64,000 nt of DNA from CAYMZZ01 sp964395095 (lineage in GTDB: Bacteria > Bacteroidota > Bacteroidia > Chitinophagales > Chitinophagaceae). This document shows, one piece after another, positions 34,878 through 43,670 of the stretch. A program made the translations under genes and the position numbers. Position 1 is the first letter of the stretch, and each line of letters opens with the position of its first letter. The stretch lies in contig CAYMZZ010000006.1 in the NCBI GenBank assembly GCA_964395095.1, positions 228,082 through 292,081 on the forward strand, written 5' to 3'. The notes under the pieces were generated by a model, which saw only the letters and a list, made by a program, of their open reading frames with translations, was not told where the DNA came from and did no database searches.

Positions 34878-36437
34878 TTAATATCCGGGGTTCTGTGTCA
34901 ATACTCCCTGGCTTAAGTCAATTTGAACCTGGGGAATGGGGAGAAGGTTATCGCGACCAGGATTGAAATTGGGTTTTCCCGCTGCATTCAGTACCTCACC
35001 GGCAATTCCCCAGCGTACCAGATCGAAAAAGCGATCGTGCTCCATGGCCAATTCAATTCTTCTTTCATGGCGGATTTTATTGCGAAGTTCAACCTGATCG
35101 GTGGTGGTTACCTCCGGCAGGATGGAATTGTTGCCATTGCGGGCCCGGGCACGTACCATTTCAAGCTTCTCCAATGCTTCAGATGTATTACCCAACTCAT
35201 TGGCGGCTTCAGCATACATTAAAACCACATCGGCATAACGGAGGATACGAATATTCATCCACCAGCCTCCCTGGGTTCCAATTCGGGCACGCTCAGCGGG
35301 ATTCGTGTGGCTTTTATGATTGTACATTCTGTTGGGAAGACCAAAAGGAAGGGTTTCTCCATAAATGGTTTGATACACTGTATCTGCCTCTCCATTTCTG
35401 CCGGGCTGGCTGGTAAACATGATGGTTCTGGCGCGGCGTGGGTCCCCATCTTCATAAGCACTTGCCAGGTAGGGACTGGGTGTGTTCCATCCCCAACCCA
35501 GGTTCCAGATACCTGTTCCTCTTACACCCATGATAGGTGCATATTGAACACCATTCCCTGTAAATACCTGGGAACTTGCGGTAGCCTGTACTTCGAAAAC
35601 AGATTCCTTGCTATTTTCTCCATCTTCCCCAAATATCTTATTGTAGGGCGTACTGAGATCATATACGCCGGATGAAATCACTTCATTGGCTGCAGCCAAA
35701 GCCAAGGCCCATTTACCCTGAGTCAGGTACACTTTTGCCAGCAGTCCGTTAGCAGCGCCTTTAGTGGCGCGTCCGGGAAATTTGGCATCCCAAACTGAAG
35801 GAAGGTTGGCTGCTGCATACTGAAGATCTTCTTCAATGAAAGCATATATCGCCTCTGCACTACTTTGCGGAACATTGCTCTGGCTCGCCGCATTATCAAA
35901 TACAGTATCGATTAACGGAACTCTTCCGAAAAAACGTACCAGCATAAAATAGCCATAGCCTCTGAGAAATTTGGCTTCGCCTTCTGATTGTCGTTTAACC
36001 TGCTCCGAAGCAATGATTGCATCATTGTTATAGATCTGATCCAAAGCGATATTCGCTTTGTTGATCAGGCTGTAATAACCTAACCAAAGCGTATTGCAGT
36101 ACCCATTATCTGGCTGTACCGGAAAATTATCCATTCCCTGGGCATTGGCACCGCCATCAGCCGGCGTACTCCCCTTATCCGCATCGTCGCTACGTATGCT
36201 GGTGGCAGCAATAAATGACTGACTGTGTACATTAAATGCCCGAAGATCCGAATATGGTCCAAACAGATAAGTATCATAAGGGCCTGAACCACCAGGATAG
36301 GGATAGGTATCAATAGTGTATTGACCCTGCGGATCCCGATCCAGAAAATTTTTCTTACATCCCGCAAGCAGAACTACTATAGCCACCAGGCTAAATAAAC
36401 CCCATTTGCCGGTTCTGTTTGTTTCAAATAGTTTCAT
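34878..36437 (-). CDS. SusD/RagB-family glycan-capture lipoprotein (PUL-1)
   Basis: The 519-residue protein has lipobox LLAGC (C27) followed by KKNFLDRDP, the classic SusD start, the helical repeat region (QVKRQSEGEAKFLRGYGYFMLVRFFG split around residue 140), and the SusD C-terminal part with RYADVVLMYAEAANELG, IRHERRIELAMEHDRFFDLVRWG and the final LTQNPGY. It forms the lid on its SusC partner and binds oligosaccharide at the surface. It lies 32 bp after susC. Substrate is inferred from the following enzymes as beta-glucan. Confidence 0.96.
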   Translation of the reverse strand: MKLFETNRTGKWGLFSLVAIVVLLAGCKKNFLDRDPQGQYTIDTYPYPGGSGPYDTYLFGPYSDLRAFNVHSQSFIAATSIRSDDADKGSTPADGGANAQGMDNFPVQPDNGYCNTLWLGYYSLINKANIALDQIYNNDAIIASEQVKRQSEGEAKFLRGYGYFMLVRFFGRVPLIDTVFDNAASQSNVPQSSAEAIYAFIEEDLQYAAANLPSVWDAKFPGRATKGAANGLLAKVYLTQGKWALALAAANEVISSGVYDLSTPYNKIFGEDGENSKESVFEVQATASSQVFTGNGVQYAPIMGVRGTGIWNLGWGWNTPSPYLASAYEDGDPRRARTIMFTSQPGRNGEADTVYQTIYGETLPFGLPNRMYNHKSHTNPAERARIGTQGGWWMNIRILRYADVVLMYAEAANELGNTSEALEKLEMVRARARNGNNSILPEVTTTDQVELRNKIRHERRIELAMEHDRFFDLVRWGIAGEVLNAAGKPNFNPGRDNLLPIPQVQIDLSQGVLTQNPGY

Positions 36438-36469
36438 AATGATTTCTATTTTGAATGATATAGCGTTTT

Positions 36470-39400
36470 TTAGAAAGTGGCATTAATGCCAAATGAATAC
36501 ACTGCCGGTACCGGATAAGTGCCATTATCTGCCCCACTGGCAATTGGATTCCCAATACTTGCTTCTGGCGTATACCCTGTGGTTTTGCTAAATGTGGCGA
36601 TATTTTGTCCGCTTACATATACACGTAATGCATTCAGGCCAATTTTGCCAAACATATTCCGGGGGAAATTGTAGCCAAGCTGCAGAGTACGTATGCGGAA
36701 ATAATCACCGGGTTCCAGGAAATAAGTGCTGAACAGGAAATTATTCGCCCGGGTATTGTCTAAAATGGGTTCAACATTACTCGTGCCAGGCCCTGTCCAT
36801 GCATCCAGTCGGTTGCTTTCATAATTGAGTACGGCAAAAGTGGATGTACGACGTTGCGTAAACACTTTATTACCCGCTACGCCCTGCCCTTCAATGGTCA
36901 AATCAATACCCTTGTACTCTAACTGAAGATTCATACCGAAATTATACGTGGGGAATGGGCTACCCAGGTTTACCCGATCAGCCGCATCGATTTTTCCATC
37001 GCCGTTCACATCTTCATAAGCTATATCGCCGGGCAGTGAATTGGAGAAAGCCGGCATCTTGTCGAAATCGGCAACAACCTGGTAAATACCCAGTTGACGA
37101 TATCCAAAGAAATGGCCGATGGATTCACCGGTTACGGTACGGTTTACACCGCCATTACCGAGAATTTGGAAATTGATATTGTCACCAATCGATTCCACCC
37201 TGTTCTTATTATAACTGATATTACCGCTGAACCGGTAATTAAGATCCCTGCCAATCCGGTCGGCCCAGCCCAATGTAAGCTCAACGCCTTTGTTGGTTAT
37301 GGTGCCGAGGTTGGTACGGTAAGTATAATTGCCCGCCGTGCCAGGCAATGTCAGGTTGGTGATGATACGGTTGGTGGTGCGGTCATAAAAAGTGAGTTCA
37401 CCAGAAAGCCTGTTGCCCAGGGCGCGGATATCCAATCCAATATCAATACCTCTGGAGTATTCCCATTTCAGATTGGGGTCCGGTACATAAGCAGGAGCCA
37501 CAGAACCATACACGTTATCACCAAAAACACCCACGTTAGCAGTGGTTAGCCCTGGTCTGAAAAGGTTGGCTGAAAGACCCAATGCACTACCTACAGTGCC
37601 CCAGGCACCTCTTAACTTCAGGAAATTAATACCGTTAACAGGAGTAAAGAACTTCTCATCACTGATCACCCAACCGAGGCCAACACTTCCAAAAGTTCCC
37701 CAACGATTTTCAGGAGCGAACTTGGAGTTTCCGTCTGCCCGTATGCTTGCATTGATCAGGTATTTTCCTTTGTATGCATAATTGACCCGGCCGAATGTAG
37801 ACATAAACGACTCTTCACCTCCGCCTCCACCATTAGACAGCGGGTTATTGAGGTTCACAATATTCAGGTACCAGAAATCCGGATCATTGGGAATATTGAG
37901 TGCGGTATCCCTTCTGTTGCCCGACACATTGGAGCTACCCAGGTACAAGGTTGAAAAGCCAACCATAGCTGTAAGCTTATGGTCTTTATTCAGGGTTTTG
38001 TTAAAGGTGAGCACATGATCCTGCTGAAACTTCCTGGATTCCGACTGCGACTGGCTTACACTGGTTCTGGCTGTTTGGTCATACGTGGTATCGGTGGGGG
38101 CAACGCCTTCACCCAGGTTGATGAACGTAAAGGGCAGAGGAGAATAGCTGCGGCTATTGCTGAAACCGAGATCAGTATAGAAAGTGGAGCGGAAGCTGAA
38201 ATAGCGTGCGAAATTGACCTCCGCATAAATATTACCTACTATGCGATAGTTGCGGTTTACAGCGTTGTCGATATTCCGATCGAGACGGGCTATGGGATTT
38301 CCTACCTGAGCACGTTGGAACGACGGCATACTATAATACAGACCCGGACCTGCCTGTATGGGCACGATAGGTGCGGCCCAGATCGCATTATTAAGGTCCG
38401 CTCCCGGAGCCTGGGCTGTTGCGTAGAAACCTGTTATATCCCCGCCAATCTTCACATGCTTGCCAATGCGCATCTCCTGGTTCAGCCGCGCAATAAATTT
38501 TTTATACCGATCATATTTCAATACCCCTTCCTGATCATTAAAACCCAGGTTAATGAGTGTGGTGCTCTTTTCGGTATTGGTGGATATGGTGACGCTATTG
38601 TTGTTTAAAACAGCATCTCGAAGAATCAGATCCTGCCAGTTGGTATTGGCCGTATAGTTGGTGTAGTCAAAAGGATCGGCGCCTAAATTGGCCAACTGGG
38701 CTGAATAAAGCAGCCTGAAACCATCGGCATCCACCACGTCAATCTTATCGTTTACACGCTGCACGCCTACCATGCTCTGCAAGGTTATCCGGGTTTCGCC
38801 CCTTCTGGCTCTTTTGGTAGTAACCACTATCACCCCGTTCCCCGCCTGCAAACCAAAAATGGCAATTGACGAGGGATCGCGCAGCACTTCAATACTTTCT
38901 ATATCGCCCGGGTTCAGGTAATCAATATTTGTCTGAAAAACACCATCTACCACATAGAGAGGGTTGGAGTTACTGGTGCTGTTGACACCGCGAATACGCA
39001 CAGTGGGCGATGAGCCCGCGCGTCCACTGTTAACGATGGTAAGTCCCGCCACTTTACCTTGCAAAGAACTGATGGGGTTATTGGCAGGCATTCTTGCCAG
39101 ATCATCGCCATCCACCGTGGTAATGGAACCCGTTAGATCCCTCTTACGCTGTGTGCCATAGCCAATCACAACTACCTGGTCGAGCGCTTCTACTGCAGGC
39201 AGCAACTGTACATTAATACTACTCCGGCTATTCACTTCCACTTCCTGCGTAATGGTACCTACATAACTAAATACCAGTACCCCATTCTCTGGTGCCGAAA
39301 TGGAAAATTCCCCGTTATCATTGGTGGTAGTTCCAAAAGAGCTACCCTTGATTGACACAGACACCCCGGCCATGGGCTTTCCGGAAACATCGGAAACCAC

Positions 39401-39814
39401 CCCTTTAACCACAATATTTCTGATGCTAAAGTCTGTGCTGCCCTCCTTTCGTAAAACAACGAGGTTGGTATTGATAATTTTATAGTCAATGGGTGTATTG
39501 GCAAATACCTTTCCCAACACTTCCGAAATGTCAGCGTTTTCGACGGTTATAGAAACCAGAGGAAGGCCCTTCATAAGGTCCTCTTCGAATAAGAACCGAA
39601 AACTGCTCTTTTTTTCTATTGACTTTAATACTTTCCTGACTTGTTCACCCTCCATTTTGAGGGAAAGTCGATCCTGCGAATAGGATTTTGCAGAAACCTG
39701 GACTAAGGCCAGCAGCAAAAACAAGACAGTCAATTTCATAATTCTAATCAGCTTGGGTGAGAGCAGGCCTGAATAAAGTTGAGGCCCTGCTTCAAATTTT
39801 TTCATAATTTTCAT
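36470..39814 (-). CDS. SusC/RagA TonB-linked receptor with STN signalling domain (PUL-1)
   Basis: The 1114-residue protein has a signal peptide (to about VSAKSYS), an STN domain (about 50-120: LSLKMEGEQVRKVLKSIEKKSSFRF split), a carboxypeptidase-regulatory-like domain (about 135-215), the plug (VVVIGYGTQRKRDLTGSI ... YVVDGV) and a 22-strand-type barrel ending in FGINATF with terminal aromatic Phe. The STN domain contacts FecR in the periplasm, so this receptor both imports oligosaccharide and signals its presence. It follows fecR by 137 bp and precedes susD by 32 bp. Confidence 0.97.
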   Translation of the reverse strand: MKIMKKFEAGPQLYSGLLSPKLIRIMKLTVLFLLLALVQVSAKSYSQDRLSLKMEGEQVRKVLKSIEKKSSFRFLFEEDLMKGLPLVSITVENADISEVLGKVFANTPIDYKIINTNLVVLRKEGSTDFSIRNIVVKGVVSDVSGKPMAGVSVSIKGSSFGTTTNDNGEFSISAPENGVLVFSYVGTITQEVEVNSRSSINVQLLPAVEALDQVVVIGYGTQRKRDLTGSITTVDGDDLARMPANNPISSLQGKVAGLTIVNSGRAGSSPTVRIRGVNSTSNSNPLYVVDGVFQTNIDYLNPGDIESIEVLRDPSSIAIFGLQAGNGVIVVTTKRARRGETRITLQSMVGVQRVNDKIDVVDADGFRLLYSAQLANLGADPFDYTNYTANTNWQDLILRDAVLNNNSVTISTNTEKSTTLINLGFNDQEGVLKYDRYKKFIARLNQEMRIGKHVKIGGDITGFYATAQAPGADLNNAIWAAPIVPIQAGPGLYYSMPSFQRAQVGNPIARLDRNIDNAVNRNYRIVGNIYAEVNFARYFSFRSTFYTDLGFSNSRSYSPLPFTFINLGEGVAPTDTTYDQTARTSVSQSQSESRKFQQDHVLTFNKTLNKDHKLTAMVGFSTLYLGSSNVSGNRRDTALNIPNDPDFWYLNIVNLNNPLSNGGGGGEESFMSTFGRVNYAYKGKYLINASIRADGNSKFAPENRWGTFGSVGLGWVISDEKFFTPVNGINFLKLRGAWGTVGSALGLSANLFRPGLTTANVGVFGDNVYGSVAPAYVPDPNLKWEYSRGIDIGLDIRALGNRLSGELTFYDRTTNRIITNLTLPGTAGNYTYRTNLGTITNKGVELTLGWADRIGRDLNYRFSGNISYNKNRVESIGDNINFQILGNGGVNRTVTGESIGHFFGYRQLGIYQVVADFDKMPAFSNSLPGDIAYEDVNGDGKIDAADRVNLGSPFPTYNFGMNLQLEYKGIDLTIEGQGVAGNKVFTQRRTSTFAVLNYESNRLDAWTGPGTSNVEPILDNTRANNFLFSTYFLEPGDYFRIRTLQLGYNFPRNMFGKIGLNALRVYVSGQNIATFSKTTGYTPEASIGNPIASGADNGTYPVPAVYSFGINATF

Positions 39815-39951
39815 TTGAAGAGTTAACTACTGGAATTCTCTGACCGGAGAAGTAACCGGAAATAGCTCTGAAACGGGAGCTGCGCCAACAGTTCCCGTTA
39901 ATTTTGGCGTTTACTTAAGTCGATTAAGAAATTTTTTGTCAAGCATAAGCG

Positions 39952-41052
39952 TTAGTTTTTGATTAATATTTTATTCCCTGCTTTTTCAAATCGGAACGGA
40001 TAAGAATAAGTAAGCGCTTCCATCGCCTGCTCAATATTTTCATTTTCGAAATTGCCGGTAAACCTTTTTTCTCTGAGTGCCGCATCCTTAATCTCTATTT
40101 CCACGCCATACCAGCGTTCCATCTTCTGCGCCAGCTCCTGTAAGGATTCATTATTAAATACCAGCCTGTTTACCACCCATTGCGTTTCCGCTATTGTACT
40201 ATCGCGTGGATCCACTTTCAATTTATTGATGGTCACCAGGGCAGATGATTCTATATCATCCACCGAATCAACCGGTGCGATGCGGTTATCCACCACCAGT
40301 TTTTCATTGGGCGAAAGAATAATCTTATCATTGGGCCGGTTGCGAATGGATACCTCAATCTTGCCACGTATCAGGCTGGTTTCTGTTTTCTGATCGTCCG
40401 GATAAGCCTTCACATTAAATGCCGTTCCCAACACCCGGATATCGACTGCCGCTGCATGAATAATAAAGGGTCGCTCCTCATCCCTTACGATGTCGAAAAA
40501 AGCTTCCCCTTCCAGTGTCACCTCGCGCAGGTCCTGGCCAAATTCCTTATCATAGGTCAGTTTGCTACCGGCATTGATCCATACGGTGCTGCCATCGGGC
40601 AATTGTATGCGCGATTTGGAACCGGGCCTGGTGCTGATCTCATTCACTTCTCTCGCTATCACCTCCTGCGTGCGGGTAGCAGTACCCGAATCTGGCAGGT
40701 TGAGAATAACCAGTAAAGCGATAACCGCAGCGGCAGCCAGGCTGCTGAAAGCGATGATCCGCCGGCGGCGGCCCTGTTTCATTTGTCGTTCGTAAGCTTC
40801 TAAGGCAGGGTCATGATGAGTGTCGAGTGTAAGACCCCTTTCCTTCATGCGTTGGGTATGCAGCAAAAACGCATCTTCCTCTTTGGCGAGGTCAGGCCTG
40901 GAACGGGAGTTCCAGAGTTGCTCCAGGCTATGTGCCGCATAAAGCCATTCAGGATGCGCCTGCATTAGCTGATTTAATTCAGCCAATTCCGCATCTGTGG
41001 CTTCACCGGCAATTTTCTTCGAAAAAAGAATCCAAAAGTTCTCCTGGTTCAT
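39952..41052 (-). CDS. FecR-family anti-sigma factor (PUL-1)
   Basis: The 366-residue protein has a cytoplasmic N-terminal part (NFWILFSKKIAGEATDAELAELNQLM), one membrane helix (about 97-117, after RRRRII), the FecR domain (about 135-235: TRPGSKSRIQLPDGSTVWINAGSKLTY ... VTLEGEAFFDI), and a C-terminal STN-like DUF4974 domain ending NKILIKN. It holds the ECF sigma factor at the membrane and releases it when the STN-SusC signals. It is separated from the sigma gene by a 249-bp gap, longer than usual. Confidence 0.95.
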   Translation of the reverse strand: MNQENFWILFSKKIAGEATDAELAELNQLMQAHPEWLYAAHSLEQLWNSRSRPDLAKEEDAFLLHTQRMKERGLTLDTHHDPALEAYERQMKQGRRRRIIAFSSLAAAAVIALLVILNLPDSGTATRTQEVIAREVNEISTRPGSKSRIQLPDGSTVWINAGSKLTYDKEFGQDLREVTLEGEAFFDIVRDEERPFIIHAAAVDIRVLGTAFNVKAYPDDQKTETSLIRGKIEVSIRNRPNDKIILSPNEKLVVDNRIAPVDSVDDIESSALVTINKLKVDPRDSTIAETQWVVNRLVFNNESLQELAQKMERWYGVEIEIKDAALREKRFTGNFENENIEQAMEALTYSYPFRFEKAGNKILIKN

Positions 41053-41301
41053 GCAACCGTTTTTTCACATGCATGAGTTAGACAAAGCTGAAGACCCGTT
41101 ACCCCTAAACAAAAAAATAAATTTTTTTGGTGGCGGTCAGCAGGCTGAAAATTTGAGGTGGTTGAGGCCGGGCAGGTTGGCAATGAATGCCACCTCGACC
41201 AGGTGTCTCAATTTCATACAGAAAAAATCCAAAATGCCTTACCCTAATAAAAATAATCATGGTAATCAATGCCATCACGGCAATCAAGGCCATCATGGCA
41301 A
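41053..41301. other. Gap between the PUL-1 sigma gene and fecR, with short repeats
   Basis: This 249-bp gap has no credible gene. It holds a TGGCA-ATGAA-TGCCA hairpin (about 41175-41195) and two and a half copies of an 18-bp unit, GCCATCATGGCAATCAAG (about 41263-41310), whose words resemble the hairpin at 14866-14904. These structures could lower read-through from the sigma gene into fecR. Confidence 0.5.
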
Positions 41302-41883
41302 TCAGGGTCTGGTCTTGGGGAAATGAGTGGGTATAGCCAGTTGCATACACTGGCTCAATCTTCGCAGGGCGATAGCCATTTGCGCTTCTACGGTTTTTAC
41401 CGAGATCTGCAATAGTTCAGCCACTTCGCGGTAGCGTAGTCCATCTTCCTTCACTAATTTGAAGATCAATTGGCAGCGTGTGGGGAGATCCTGGATGGCT
41501 TTGCGGAGTTTATTGAGAAGCTCATCGGTCATCATTAATTCTTCGGGATTGGCCAGCACCTGCGAAAGATTTACCGACCAGTAGCCTGCATCCAGTGCTT
41601 TCTGTCTTTTTTCGCGGGCGATACGATTCAGGGCCCTGTTTTTCACTGCCACATAAAAATACATACGGGGCGATTCGATGCCGGTGAGAATATGGCGTTT
41701 TTCCCAAATATGTATAAACACATCAGAAACCACTTCCTCCGCATCGTAATTGCTTTTCAGAATGCCGGTAGCAAACTGGCATAGCGGACGATGAAGCAGC
41801 AAAAACAATTCCTTATAAGCCTCGCGGCTATGCTCCGTAGCAATCCGTTCCAGCAGTCGTTGTATGGTTTCGTTCGAATGCAA
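41302..41883 (-). CDS. ECF RNA polymerase sigma factor (PUL-1)
   Basis: The coding frame is open far upstream into repeat DNA, but sigma-factor homology begins near NETIQRLLERIATEHSREAYK; a TTG at 41883 gives 193 residues. Region 2 (YDAEEVVSDVFIHIWEKRHIL) and region 4 (LPTRCQLIFKLVKEDGLRYREVAELLQISVKTVEAQM split) are clear. A TACCTTTG -7 box ends 7 bp before that TTG, so the mRNA would have almost no leader. It would direct polymerase to the susC promoter when freed from FecR. The start is uncertain; the family is not. Confidence 0.9.
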   Translation of the reverse strand: MHSNETIQRLLERIATEHSREAYKELFLLLHRPLCQFATGILKSNYDAEEVVSDVFIHIWEKRHILTGIESPRMYFYVAVKNRALNRIAREKRQKALDAGYWSVNLSQVLANPEELMMTDELLNKLRKAIQDLPTRCQLIFKLVKEDGLRYREVAELLQISVKTVEAQMAIALRRLSQCMQLAIPTHFPKTRP

Positions 41884-41890
41884 GCCGGAA

Positions 41891-41898
41891 CAAAGGTA
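41891..41898 (-). promoter_or_regulatory. -7 box of the PUL-1 sigma-factor gene
   Basis: TACCTTTG on the minus strand matches TAnnTTTG exactly and lies 7 bp before the proposed TTG start. The upstream DNA is the AGTAGAAAGTAGGGAGTAG foldback (41900-42062), so no convincing -33 box remains. Confidence 0.45.
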
Positions 41899-41899
41899 G

Positions 41900-42062
41900 G
41901 AAGAAGTGAGTAGAAAGTAGGGAGTAGTGAGTAGGGGGTTAGAGAGTAATTGTAAAGAGAAGCTATAAAGCTCAGGAAATATGTTTCCTACAATATTGCT
42001 AATATGTAGTAGCCACTCCCCACTTTCTACTCCCAACTTTCTACTTTCTACTCCCTACTCTC
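41900..42062. repeat. Foldback repeat between the Gfo/Idh gene and the PUL-1 sigma gene
   Basis: GAGTAGAAAGTAGGGAGTAGTGAGTAGGG words on the left (split, 41910-41940) are mirrored by CCACTCCCCACTTTCTACTCCC-type words on the right (42013-42058). The fold marks the border between PUL-2 and PUL-1 and overlaps the expected promoter region of the sigma gene. Confidence 0.6.
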
Positions 42063-42067
42063 TTCTC

Positions 42068-43231
42068 TCAAACTACTGGCCACGGAAACTTCGACTTCAA
42101 TTCCACCCTTCTTCCCGTTTTGCCCGATTCGCGGGTGGCTTCTATTACTTCCAGCACATGCAACGCATGCTCCACATTGATCAGGGGTTCTGTTTTATTC
42201 AGCAATGCCTGCGAAATCACCGTTGCGCCTTCCTGCCATACATAGGGAGCGGCATCGGGCACAAAGCGTTGGGTTTGTTCGTGATCATGGGTGGCCATAT
42301 CCACACCCAGCGGCGCCCAGTCGTAGCCGGCCATCGCCATATTGCCATGACTGCCCCAGATGGTGATAGTGGGCCTCTCCTGCCCCTTACCTTCATGACC
42401 ATAAGGATCAAAATAATTGAAACCCGACTGCACATGCGATATCACGCCATTGCCATGATCCATCAGCAACATGGCATTGTCTTCCGCTTCCACCTTGATC
42501 TTCCCTTTATTGTCTACCGTGCGCTCAGGTGTTACAATGCTCGTCATGGCTACCACCGATTTGGCAGGGCCCAGCAAACCTGTGAGTGTGGCAATGTTGT
42601 ACACGCCAAGATCGGGTAAACTGCCCCCACCCTTCTCATAAAAAAAGGCAGACCAGCCGGGGCCGGTATGTCCATAATGCGCATGAGCCGCGGCCACTTT
42701 GCCCAGCTTGCCATCGCGGATGGCTTTCGACATAAAGGCAAACTGCGGACTATTTACAACCGCAGGTGCGCCCCAGATGCGCAGGTTTTTGGATTTGGCG
42801 AAATCCAGTAGTTCCTTGCCTTCGGCATAAGTATTAGCCATGGGCTTTTCGCTCCATACATGCCGGCCAGCGTTGAGTGCTATCTTATTGAGCCGGCCAT
42901 GCTCCTGCATATCGGTGAGATTGACGAGCAGATCGAAGGGGGCCCCTGCCAACTGCTGATCAATATGCGGATAGTGATGCGGGATATTGAACTCGGCCGC
43001 GCGCTTCTTCGCTCGATCGTACACAATATCGCAGCAACTCACCAGCTCCACATGAGCCGCTTTGGATAAATGAGGGAGATAAACGCCGGATACGCTGCCA
43101 CAACCAATAATGGCCACGCGGATTTTCTTCTGATCCGATCCAAGCGCAAAACCTTCGAGTGAAGACAATAGCACAGCGGCGCCTGCCATGGCAGTGCGTT
43201 GCAAAAACTGTTGACGGGAAATGGGAGACAT
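42068..43231 (-). CDS. Gfo/Idh/MocA-family oxidoreductase, exported
   Basis: The 387-residue protein has a Tat-like N-terminus SRQQFLQRTAMAGAAVLL, but the twin arginine is Arg-Gln, so export route is uncertain. The NAD(P)-binding IIGCGSVSGVYLPHL and the catalytic-loop SEKP motif of the family follow. Relatives oxidise or epimerise sugars, including 3-keto-glucoside formation in Bacteroidetes, or act as glycosidases. It is the last minus-strand gene before PUL-1, 439 bp after GH144 with foldbacks between, so it may be transcribed separately. An oxidative step on sophorose-type oligosaccharides is an attractive but unproven role. Confidence 0.88.
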   Translation of the reverse strand: MSPISRQQFLQRTAMAGAAVLLSSLEGFALGSDQKKIRVAIIGCGSVSGVYLPHLSKAAHVELVSCCDIVYDRAKKRAAEFNIPHHYPHIDQQLAGAPFDLLVNLTDMQEHGRLNKIALNAGRHVWSEKPMANTYAEGKELLDFAKSKNLRIWGAPAVVNSPQFAFMSKAIRDGKLGKVAAAHAHYGHTGPGWSAFFYEKGGGSLPDLGVYNIATLTGLLGPAKSVVAMTSIVTPERTVDNKGKIKVEAEDNAMLLMDHGNGVISHVQSGFNYFDPYGHEGKGQERPTITIWGSHGNMAMAGYDWAPLGVDMATHDHEQTQRFVPDAAPYVWQEGATVISQALLNKTEPLINVEHALHVLEVIEATRESGKTGRRVELKSKFPWPVV

Positions 43232-43670
43232 GGGGGTTGAGTTTTAAGTTTTAAGTTTTAAGTTTTAAGTGGTAAGTAGGGAGTAGAAAGTGGGGCGAGA
43301 ATACTGCTTGAGTACTATGTTACGTAATTGAACCGTAGCATCATTATCCTGCCATCCTATCTTTTTGCTACTTCTTACTAGCTAAAATGATGTTTCATGT
43401 TTAACATTATCGTATTTGGTTTCAATCCTTCATCTGCGTTCATCTGCGCAACAAATCTGCAAAAATCTGCGGGAAATGCTGCTGCATTGCCAACAGCTTC
43501 AAAGTTCAGGAGAGATTTCCCGCAGATTGCGGCAAGTAGTAAGTTGTAAGTAGTAAGTAGTAAGTTTTAAGTTGTAAGTAGCGGATAGATCTTCTACTAC
43601 CTACTACCTACTACCAACTACCTACTACCTACTACCTACTTTCTACTCCCTACTTACTACTTACTACTTA
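43232..43670. repeat. Repeat-filled gap between GH144 and the Gfo/Idh gene
   Basis: No gene is seen. The gap holds TTTTAAGTTTTAAGT words (43238-43270), several ATCTGCG copies (43433-43470), a perfect 14-bp inverted pair (43464-43477 and 43515-43528, AATCTGCGGGAAAT), and a large fold of TAAGTAGTAAGT words (43533-43580) against ACTACCTACTACC words (43597-43678). The right arm runs into the end of the GH144 gene. Confidence 0.7.
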
